A DNA stretch of 38,115 nucleotides from an uncultured delta proteobacterium (GTDB lineage: Bacteria; Myxococcota_A; Polyangia; Polyangiales; JADJMO01), in assembly GCA_903923175.1 (NCBI GenBank), contig CAIXWQ010000615.1:1-38115 (forward strand), written 5' to 3'. The position numbers and the translations under genes were made by a program. The notes under the pieces are model-generated. The model was not told the DNA's origin and ran no database searches. It was given only the letters and a program-made list of their open reading frames with translations. The stretch's first letter is position 1. Every line of letters begins with the position of its first letter. This document shows positions 32,294 through 38,115 of the stretch, piece by piece.

Positions 32294-34324
32294 TCACTTC
32301 TTCGCCACGTCCAGCTCCCACTTCGCGAACGCGGGGTCGAACCAGCTCGGCAGCTCGAGCCCGAACGCCCCTTCGCGCACGCACGTCTTGAACGTGTCGT
32401 TCGCGACCTTCGGCACCACGTCGACGGCGACGATCTCCGACCAGGTCGTCTCGATCCGGACGTGCGCTTCGCCGCCGCCGCACGTCGCGACGACCTCGGC
32501 GAGCTTGCCGCGCAGGTGACCGAGGTAGTCGGGCGGGCTCCTGCCGTGGCCGAAGCCGCCGACGGTGCCGAGCCCGATGCCGTCGCCCCAGCCGCCGCCG
32601 CCGGAGCCCAGGCGCGCCCAGTCGAGCCCTTCGGTCGACGGGCGCACCCCCGGCTCGATCGCGAGGTAGCTCGTCATCGGCGACACCGCGCCGCCTTTGA
32701 ACGCGAGCGTGGTGATCTCCGCCTCCTCGAGCCGCGTGAGCAGCGGGCTGCCGATCGCGAGCGCGGCCCAGCGCTTCTCGCCCTCGGTCGTCGACGAGAG
32801 CAGCGTCGCGACCGGCGTCGACCACATCTCGCCTTTGACTTCGATCGCGGGGGTGCCGAACCCGCCGATACGCAGCTCCTCGAACCCTGCGCCCTCGGCG
32901 AGCGACGCGGGCAGCTCGGTCGACGGGTCGAGCGCGATGCCCGAGATCGAGAGCCGGTCGATCCGCAGCGGGCGCACCCACTCCTCGAACACCGGATCGG
33001 CAGCGCCGGTGTCGATCGCGCGCGCGTGCGCCCGCCAGAGCAGACCGCCGGTCGTGCGCGGAACGACCGACCACGGGTTCCCATCCACGCGCGCGAGCGC
33101 CGCGGCGCCGTCGTCGACCGTCGCGAGGTGCACGATCGCCTGCGTCGCGGCGAGGCCGGTGATGCGCTCGGGGAGGAGCGTGGAGCGCGTCGCGAGATCG
33201 GTGAGCACGAGGATGCGCCGCGGCGCGCCGGCCGGGGCGTCGCCGATGCGCTTGGCCGCCTCCGCGAGCGCGACGTCGAGATCGCTGCCGTTCTTCGGCG
33301 TCCATTTCGGCGCCTTCAGATCCGCGATCGCCGTCGCCGCGGGGACGAAGCCGGTCTCCAGCGCGTGCGTGGCGCGATCGAAGACGAGCACCTGCGCCTT
33401 CGCGTCGGGGAGGTGACCGAGGTACGCGCGCGCGGCCGCCAGCTGCGCGTCGTGCTGGTCGTCGTCGATCGAGCGTGACCCGTCGAGCACGACGATCACG
33501 TACGCCCCCTTGGGACGCTCCGAGAGCGGCTTCTTCACCTCGATCGACTCGTGCAGCAGCGCGCGCCCCTTCGCGAAGGTGACCGACGCGAAGCTCCCAC
33601 CGAGCTTCGGCGCGTCGGGCTGCGCGAGCGAGATCGAAAGCTCGGTGAGGAGCTTGCGCGCGTCGCCGACGGCGATGGGGACGCCGTCGACGAAGAGCGC
33701 GTCGCCGTCGTGCGCCGGGCGGAGCGCCAGTGAAGGAGGCTGCCCCGCGGTGCCCATCGTCGGCAGCTCGAGGACGTGCCGCCCGTCGACCCACTTGGTC
33801 GGCACCGTGAGCGTGAATTCGACCGTCTTCTCCGAGCGTGGCGCGACCGGGAAGACCTGGAGCAACAGGTGCCCCTGCTCGCGCCACGAGAGGAGCGCCG
33901 GATCCTTGGGGTACCAGCCGCCCATGCCGGTGAGCTCGCGATAGCGCTTGGCCGCGAGCTCCGCGTCGAGCAGCTCGGCGCCGTACCAGATCGGCTCCTT
34001 CGCCGTCCCGCCGAGCGTGCGCAGGCCGGTCGCGACCGCGCCTGCGGGGAGCTCGGTGACGTGCAGGAACGCCTGATCGAATTGCGTGCTGCGGTTCTCG
34101 AAGGTCCGGCGCACGACGAGCGTGGCGTGCCCGCGGTCGACGCGCAGCTCGATCGAGTGCGCGTGATCGAACATGAGCGCGGCCTTCGTCCCCGAGAGCG
34201 TGTCGGCGCGGGCCGCGCGCGTCGACGTGAGGGAGGCGATCGACCCGAGGAGCGCGATGAGGGTGAGGAGCGTGAGGAGCGTGGGGGGCGCGACCGCGGC
34301 GAGCAGCAGGGTTCGGAGGCGCAT
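32294..34324 (-). CDS. Exported VIT + VWA domain protein
   Basis: The protein has 676 residues. It has a signal peptide or N-terminal anchor (LLTLLTLIALLGSIASLT, then AARAD). The VIT domain (~45-175) includes LRVDRGHATLVVRRTFENRS, FLHVTELPAGAVATG and YRELTGMGGWYPKDPALL. The VWA domain (~272-420) carries DGSRS (Asp281, Ser283, Ser285), which keeps the D-x-S-x-S metal site. A C-terminal section contains a Gly-rich run (GSGGGGWGDGIGLGTVGG) followed by a ~90-residue module with two cysteines (ATCGGG, KTCVREG), similar in style to the C-termini of some myxobacterial gliding-motility proteins. Function unknown; adhesive or scaffold role is inference. There is no ribosome binding site of note. Confidence 0.85.
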   Translation of the reverse strand: MRLRTLLLAAVAPPTLLTLLTLIALLGSIASLTSTRAARADTLSGTKAALMFDHAHSIELRVDRGHATLVVRRTFENRSTQFDQAFLHVTELPAGAVATGLRTLGGTAKEPIWYGAELLDAELAAKRYRELTGMGGWYPKDPALLSWREQGHLLLQVFPVAPRSEKTVEFTLTVPTKWVDGRHVLELPTMGTAGQPPSLALRPAHDGDALFVDGVPIAVGDARKLLTELSISLAQPDAPKLGGSFASVTFAKGRALLHESIEVKKPLSERPKGAYVIVVLDGSRSIDDDQHDAQLAAARAYLGHLPDAKAQVLVFDRATHALETGFVPAATAIADLKAPKWTPKNGSDLDVALAEAAKRIGDAPAGAPRRILVLTDLATRSTLLPERITGLAATQAIVHLATVDDGAAALARVDGNPWSVVPRTTGGLLWRAHARAIDTGAADPVFEEWVRPLRIDRLSISGIALDPSTELPASLAEGAGFEELRIGGFGTPAIEVKGEMWSTPVATLLSSTTEGEKRWAALAIGSPLLTRLEEAEITTLAFKGGAVSPMTSYLAIEPGVRPSTEGLDWARLGSGGGGWGDGIGLGTVGGFGHGRSPPDYLGHLRGKLAEVVATCGGGEAHVRIETTWSEIVAVDVVPKVANDTFKTCVREGAFGLELPSWFDPAFAKWELDVAKK

Positions 34325-34483
34325 GACGCGAGCGACCGCGCCGGGCCGCGAGGGTTCCTGCGCGAGGACGGCGGCCGTCGTCGTTGGAGGATTCCACCCT
34401 GCTTCCGCCGGCGTCCGCGGGCTCGGCGCGTCCGGACGAGAGGCTCGCCGCGCGCGCCGCAGCCCGCCCGGACGGACCGCCGT

Positions 34484-34512
34484 TTGCGGAAACAGTGAAC
34501 ACCATTTACTAT
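34484..34512 (+). promoter_or_regulatory. Promoter with overlapping TetR-type operator
   Basis: TTGCGG (34484-34489) and TACTAT (34507-34512) are 17 bp apart. The spacer and the -10 overlap the imperfect palindrome AGTGAAC-ACC-ATTTACT (34494-34510), whose half-sites agree as AGTRAAY. This places a repressor site on the promoter. Transcription would start near 34518-34519, at the GTG of the regulator. Confidence 0.55.
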
Positions 34513-34518
34513 CTGTGG

Positions 34519-35217
34519 GTGACTCACGCTTCTCCCGACCCCTCGCCGCGCGAGCGCCGCCACGGCGAGAACCTCCGTCGGATCACCGACGAGGCGATGC
34601 GCATCGTCGAGCGCGGCGGCCTCGAGGCGCTCTCGATCAACAAGCTGGCCGCGATCGTCGACTACACGCCGGGCGCGCTCTACCGCTACTTCCCCTCGAA
34701 GGACGCGCTGCTCGCGGCGCTGGTGCTCCGCGTGCTCGACGACGTGCGCGCGCACGCCGACGGCGCCGTCGCGCGCCTCGGCCCGCGGGCGACGCCGTTC
34801 GCGCGCGTGTTCGCCATCGTCCACGGCTATCGCGGCTTCGCGCGGGCCGAGCCGCACCGCTTCGGCCTGCTCGCGATGACGATGGCCGAGCCGCGCGTGC
34901 TCCTGCGCGAGCCCGCGGCCGCCGCGCCGGTGGCGGTCGCCGCGATCGGCGCCATGCGCACGCTCGCCGACGCGCTGAGCGACGCGCAGGGCGCGGGGTT
35001 GTTGTCACCGGGAGAGCCCGCCGAGCGCACGCTCTGCCTGTTCTCGTTGGTGCACGGGGTGCTGCAGCTGCACAAACAGGCGCGCTTCGCGCCGGAGGTG
35101 CACGACGTCGAGCGGCTCGCGCTGCGCGGGGCGCGCACGCTGCTGGTCGGCTGGGGCGCGAAGCCGAAGACCGTCGACGCGGCGCTGGAGCGCGCCGCCG
35201 CGCTGGGAGGATCGTGA
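34519..35217 (+). CDS. TetR-family transcriptional regulator
   Basis: The protein has 232 residues from the GTG at 34519. The DNA-binding domain (~13-62) shows RRITDEAMRIVERGGLEALSIN, then KLAAIVDYTPGALYRYFPSKDALL, the classic TetR helix-turn-helix. The ligand domain is helical and of usual length. The frame is open back to an ATG at 34384, but that would place the promoter and operator inside the gene and add low-complexity residues. The GTG at 34519 gives a standard length and coincides with the predicted transcript start, so the mRNA may be leaderless. The stop overlaps a GTG of the next gene; it likely represses itself and the hydroxylase. The ligand is probably a fatty acyl compound (inference from the neighbour). 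Confidence 0.88.
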   Translation: MTHASPDPSPRERRHGENLRRITDEAMRIVERGGLEALSINKLAAIVDYTPGALYRYFPSKDALLAALVLRVLDDVRAHADGAVARLGPRATPFARVFAIVHGYRGFARAEPHRFGLLAMTMAEPRVLLREPAAAAPVAVAAIGAMRTLADALSDAQGAGLLSPGEPAERTLCLFSLVHGVLQLHKQARFAPEVHDVERLALRGARTLLVGWGAKPKTVDAALERAAALGGS

Positions 35218-35219
35218 GC

Positions 35220-35798
35220 ATGCACGCCGTCACCGCCGCCGCCGCCGTCGCCGCCGTCCTCGCCGCCGGGCTCGCGGGCGCGCTCAGCTGGACGTTCCTC
35301 GAGTACGTCATCCACCGCTGGCTCGGCCACGATCGGCGCTATCGGCGCACCCCGTTCGGCGTCGAGCACGTGCGCCACCACGCCGAGGGGAACTACTTCG
35401 CCCCGAGCCACAAGAAGCTCCTCGCCGCGGCGGTCGCGGCCGCCGTGCTGATCCCGCCCGCGGCGCTGGCGCTGGGCGCGACGCTCGGCGCCGCCTACGT
35501 CGGCGGACTCCTCGGCTTCTACGGCGTGTACGAGGTGCTGCACCGCCTCGAGCACGTGCACCCGGGCCTCGGCGCGTACGGGCGGTGGGCGCGGCGCCAT
35601 CACTTCACGCACCACTTCGTGGACGCGCGCTGCAACCACGGCGTCACGACGCCGCTGTGGGATCTCGTGTTCGGCACCTACCGGCGCCCGACGCGCATGA
35701 CCGTCCCGCGCAAGCTCGCCATGCCGTGGCTCACCGATCCGGTGACCGGCACGGTGCGCGCGGACTGGTCGGACACGTTCGTGATCGGCTCGAAGTGA
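35220..35798 (+). CDS. Fatty acid hydroxylase / sterol desaturase superfamily membrane enzyme
   Basis: The protein has 192 residues. Histidine boxes of the di-iron site are complete: His32-x4-His37 (IHRWLGH), His50-x2-His53-His54 (HVRHH), His108/112/114 (HRLEHVH) and HHFTHH (127-132). Hydrophobic segments lie at ~4-28, ~66-92 and ~93-106. It is of minimal length for the family, like bacterial carotenoid or fatty-acid hydroxylases. The substrate is not determinable. ATG 35220 has GGGAGG nine to fifteen bases before it; a GTG at 35214 overlapping the regulator's stop (GTGA) is an alternative start. It is cotranscribed with the TetR gene. Confidence 0.87.
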   Translation: MHAVTAAAAVAAVLAAGLAGALSWTFLEYVIHRWLGHDRRYRRTPFGVEHVRHHAEGNYFAPSHKKLLAAAVAAAVLIPPAALALGATLGAAYVGGLLGFYGVYEVLHRLEHVHPGLGAYGRWARRHHFTHHFVDARCNHGVTTPLWDLVFGTYRRPTRMTVPRKLAMPWLTDPVTGTVRADWSDTFVIGSK

Positions 35799-35799
35799 A

Positions 35800-35821
35800 G
35801 CGCGGATCAGGCCGATCGCGC
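35800..35821. terminator. Hairpin between converging hydroxylase and cyclophilin genes
   Basis: GCGCGGATC and GATCGCGC pair over eight positions with one bulged base and a five-base loop, in the 30-bp gap between the two stops. Candidate two-way terminator without a U-tract. Confidence 0.4.
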
Positions 35822-35828
35822 CGCGCGG

Positions 35829-36554
35829 CTAGCCGCGTCGGATGGTGACCTTGAGGATCTTCGGCTTGTTCAGCGGCCGATCGCCGGTGACGGGCGTGAC
35901 CGCGAGCTTGTGCACCACGTCGACGGGGCTGCAGTCGCCGAAGATCGTGTAGCTCTTGTCGAGCCACGAGGCGGCCGCGTCGGTGATGAAGAACTGCATC
36001 CCGTTGGTGTTCGGCCCCTTGTTCGCCATGCAGAGGTAGCCGGCGCGATCGTGCGGCTGGCCCCACATCTCGTCGGGGAAGACGTAGCCGGGATCGCCGG
36101 TGCCGGCGCCGGCCGGGTCGCCGCCCTGGATCATGAACCCCTTGATGATCCGGTGGAACGAGGTGCCGTCGTAGGCCTTGCGCTTGACCCACTGGCCGTT
36201 GACCGGGTCCTTGAACGACTGCAGCCCGCGCGCGAGGCCGACGAAGTTCGCGACCGCGATGGGGGCTTTGTCCTCGAAGAGCTTGCAGGTGAGGGTGCCG
36301 CCGTCGGTCTCGAGGTCGGCCATGAGCTGGCCGCTGCCGAGGCACTGCGTGGCGGCCGCGAGCTCGATCGGCTTGTCGACCTTGCCGCTCGGCGTCTCGA
36401 CGGCGCAGTTCGCGCCTCCGGAGCCGCCGCCGCCGGGCTTCGCCTGGGGATCCTTGCCGACGATCTCGTCGGGCTTGCTGCAGGCGTTCGCGGCGGCGCC
36501 GAGGCAGAGCACGGCGAGGGAGGCGAGCGCGGCGCGGGCAGGGCGCAGGAGCAT
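35829..36554 (-). CDS. Cyclophilin-type peptidyl-prolyl isomerase lipoprotein
   Basis: The protein has 241 residues. The signal peptide ends at AANACSK (lipid Cys25, noncanonical -1 Ala, -2 Asn). A Gly/Ser linker (~37-48) precedes the cyclophilin domain (~70-238). The active site is recognisable: FHRIIKGFMIQGGD (Arg, Phe, Gln), MANKGPNTNGMQFFI, and SWLDKSYTIFG with the conserved Trp. It assists folding of exported proteins and is probably tethered in the periplasm. AGGAAG stands six bases before the ATG. The 36-bp array of 9-bp repeats just upstream lies in its leader region. Confidence 0.93.
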   Translation of the reverse strand: MLLRPARAALASLAVLCLGAAANACSKPDEIVGKDPQAKPGGGGSGGANCAVETPSGKVDKPIELAAATQCLGSGQLMADLETDGGTLTCKLFEDKAPIAVANFVGLARGLQSFKDPVNGQWVKRKAYDGTSFHRIIKGFMIQGGDPAGAGTGDPGYVFPDEMWGQPHDRAGYLCMANKGPNTNGMQFFITDAAASWLDKSYTIFGDCSPVDVVHKLAVTPVTGDRPLNKPKILKVTIRRG

Positions 36555-36613
36555 GGCGCGCTTCCTAGCACGACCGGCGCCCGTGCGCGCACGGCGTCGC
36601 GCGAGACCGCCGC

Positions 36614-36649
36614 GACCTGCGTGACCTGCGTGACCTGCGTGACCTGCGA
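36614..36649. repeat. Four 9-bp tandem repeats between two genes
   Basis: The unit GACCTGCGT occurs three times exactly and once with a changed last base. The array lies in the 99-bp gap between the Sel1-like protein stop (36654) and the cyclophilin start (36554), both on the minus strand. It is too short and uniform for CRISPR and noncoding, so drift in copy number would change only the spacing. Confidence 0.85.
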
Positions 36650-36653
36650 CGCG

Positions 36654-38115
36654 TCACTTCTTCGGCTTCGGCTTCGGCTTCGGCTTCGGCGGTGGCGCCG
36701 CCGGCGCGCAGGCTCCGGGCTCGCCGAGCTCGCATGCGAGCGGGAGGAGCTCGGTCCGTTTGGGGTCCAGCTTCGCCAGGCGCAGGCACGCGGCGGAGAC
36801 GCCGTCGCTGCAGGCGCGCGTGTACAGGACGGCGGCGGTCGCCGGATCGGCCGGCACCTCGGGGTTGCCGAGCTCGGCGGCGACCCCTTGCGCGTAGCAG
36901 GCCTCGGCGACCTCGACCTCGCAGTCGTCGGCCGTGCGCGCGAACGCGGCGGCCCACTCGTCGCCGTAGCCGCTGCGCCCCTGGAACACGCCGGCGGCGT
37001 GGGCGGCGCATGCCCGCGCGTCGTCGCGGCGGCAGGCGTCGTCGAGGAGCGCCGCCGAGAGCGGCTCGTCGGGCTCGAGGCCCCGCGCGACCAGCAGCGA
37101 GAGCTCGAAGCAGGCCTCGTCGTCGTGCGCGACGCAGGCGGTCTCGAGCAGCTTGGTGCCCTTGGCGAGGTCGCGCTTGGTGCCGTCGCCGTCGGCGTGG
37201 GCGCGCGCGACGCGCACGCAGGCGGCCGCGACGTGGCCGACGTCGCAGCCGCGCTGGAATGCGGCGAACGCGCGCGCTTCACGCCCCGCGAGCGCGTCGC
37301 CCGCGAGCCCGTGCGCGACGCGCATGCCGAACGAGAGGCAGCTCGCGTCGCCGCGCGCGTCGCACCCTTTGCGCAGCGCCTCCACCTCGGCGTCGCGCGC
37401 CCTGCGGGCCTCGCGGTCTTCGCTGCTCCGGAGCTGGATCAGGAGCGCCGAGGCGTGCCGCAGATCGCGCGGCACGCCGGCGCCGCGCTCGTACGCCGTC
37501 GCGAGGGAGTGGCAGGCGCGCGCGTCCTCGGCGCGGCACGCCTCGGCCCAGAAGCTCGCCGCGCGGGCGTCGTCGGTTCCTGCCCAGGCGTCGCCGAGCG
37601 AGCGACAGGCGTCGTGCAGTCCAGACGCGCACGCCTTGGCGAGGCGACCGCGCGCCGCCCGGACGTCGACCGCGGTGCCGAGGCCGACGAGCAGCAGCTC
37701 GCCCGCGAGCCCGCAAGCGCGTGGATCACGGGTGGCGTCGCACGAGGCGTCGAGGACGTCGAACGCGAGCGGCGCGAGGCGCGCCCTTTCGGGCTCGGCG
37801 GCCAGCACCCAGCGGTTCGCGCGGTCGAAGCAGAGCGCGGCGGCGGGGGTGCAGATGGCCTCGAGCAGGGCGCGCCCACGCTCGCGGTCCTGCGCGACCC
37901 CGTCGCCGAGGTCGAGCCGCGCGCCCACGTCGACGCACGCGCCGTCGAGGCCGTCCTCGCACGCGGCGTCGAACATCGCGAAGGCGCGCGCGCGGTCGGG
38001 CGCCACGCCGAAGAGCCCCTCGTCGAGGATCGCGGCGGCGCGGGCGCAGCCGTCCCAGGCGCCGAGCTCGCAGGCGCGCGCGTGGCGCGAGAGCACGCGC
38101 GCGCCGTCGCGCTGG
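36654..38115 (-). CDS. Cys-rich Sel1-like repeat protein, partial (start lies beyond right edge)
   Basis: At least 487 residues are visible and the frame remains open to the window end; a GTG at 38096 is unlikely to be the real start. About ten helical repeats of ~36-42 residues carry paired cysteines, e.g. ACELGAWDGCARAA, ACEDGLDGACVDVG, ACASGLHDACRSLG and GCDVGHVAAACVRV. This matches Sel1-like/Hcp (cysteine-rich protein) arrays, in which disulfides staple each helix pair; such proteins are usually secreted, but the N-terminus is missing. The C-terminus is Pro/Lys-rich (five cttcgg hexamers in DNA encode KPKPKP). Partner unknown; a surface or periplasmic interaction scaffold is plausible. 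Confidence 0.85.
   Translation of the reverse strand, partial: QRDGARVLSRHARACELGAWDGCARAAAILDEGLFGVAPDRARAFAMFDAACEDGLDGACVDVGARLDLGDGVAQDRERGRALLEAICTPAAALCFDRANRWVLAAEPERARLAPLAFDVLDASCDATRDPRACGLAGELLLVGLGTAVDVRAARGRLAKACASGLHDACRSLGDAWAGTDDARAASFWAEACRAEDARACHSLATAYERGAGVPRDLRHASALLIQLRSSEDREARRARDAEVEALRKGCDARGDASCLSFGMRVAHGLAGDALAGREARAFAAFQRGCDVGHVAAACVRVARAHADGDGTKRDLAKGTKLLETACVAHDDEACFELSLLVARGLEPDEPLSAALLDDACRRDDARACAAHAAGVFQGRSGYGDEWAAAFARTADDCEVEVAEACYAQGVAAELGNPEVPADPATAAVLYTRACSDGVSAACLRLAKLDPKRTELLPLACELGEPGACAPAAPPPKPKPKPKPKK
36660..36689 (-). repeat. Five hexamer repeats coding the Lys-Pro tail
   Basis: The plus-strand unit CTTCGG occurs five times and encodes the alternating Lys-Pro C-terminal tail of the Sel1-like protein, just before its stop. 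Confidence 0.85.

Noticed and set aside
36614-36649. Possible CRISPR array
   Set aside because: The unit is only 9 bp, directly adjacent, with no spacers and no cas genes in the window.

Overview
This is high-GC DNA with dense coding, frequent GTG and TTG starts, long antisense shadow frames, and many secreted lipoproteins that carry Asp/Thr/Ser-rich linkers. A Pkn-type Ser/Thr kinase, a MopE-like/choice-of-anchor-L protein, a DUF1800-DUF1501 pair, a Cys-rich VWA lipoprotein and several beta-barrel proteins point to a myxobacterium (Myxococcota, probably Polyangiales-like). That placement is inference from gene content. I see no rRNA, tRNA, CRISPR array or phage module.

Layout. 1-309: broken edge of an IS4-type transposase. 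441-974: small DUF4234 membrane protein. 1492-4693: tightly coupled three-gene operon of the 2-hydroxyacyl-CoA dehydratase/benzoyl-CoA reductase family (two iron-sulfur subunits plus the ATP-driven activator, which starts at TTG). 4880-6457: Cys-rich VWA lipoprotein. 6506-7588 and 7733-10183: Ser/Thr kinase divergent from glycogen branching enzyme glgB. 10358-12010: orphan sensor histidine kinase. 12214-14319: TPR protein. 14432-15406: class I glutamine amidotransferase-like protein, divergent from a cytosolic-looking subtilase (15649-16812). 16940-17365: OsmC. 17440-19767: prolyl-oligopeptidase lipoprotein.

19789-32283 is mostly cell-envelope material: a MopE/choice-of-anchor-L lipoprotein, a beta-barrel protein, the DUF1800-DUF1501 operon, a DUF4349 lipoprotein with an unusual barrel-like C-terminus, an unknown lipoprotein, a pair of adjacent beta-barrel proteins, an Asp/Thr-rich lipoprotein (TTG start) and a small secreted protein. 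32294-34324 is a VIT+VWA exported protein. 34519-35798 is a TetR regulator with its own promoter/operator, coupled to a di-iron fatty acid hydroxylase. 35829-36554 is a cyclophilin lipoprotein. A Cys-rich Sel1-like repeat protein runs off the right edge.

The most interesting items are the radical dehydratase-like operon with start/stop-overlap coupling, a perfect inverted repeat that would hide the ribosome binding site of the DUF4349 gene, the DUF4349-barrel fusion, and the TetR promoter/operator that predicts a leaderless GTG-start mRNA. I found no wholly novel multi-gene defence or mobile system. Most genes belong to recognisable families, and several secreted proteins are of unknown function.
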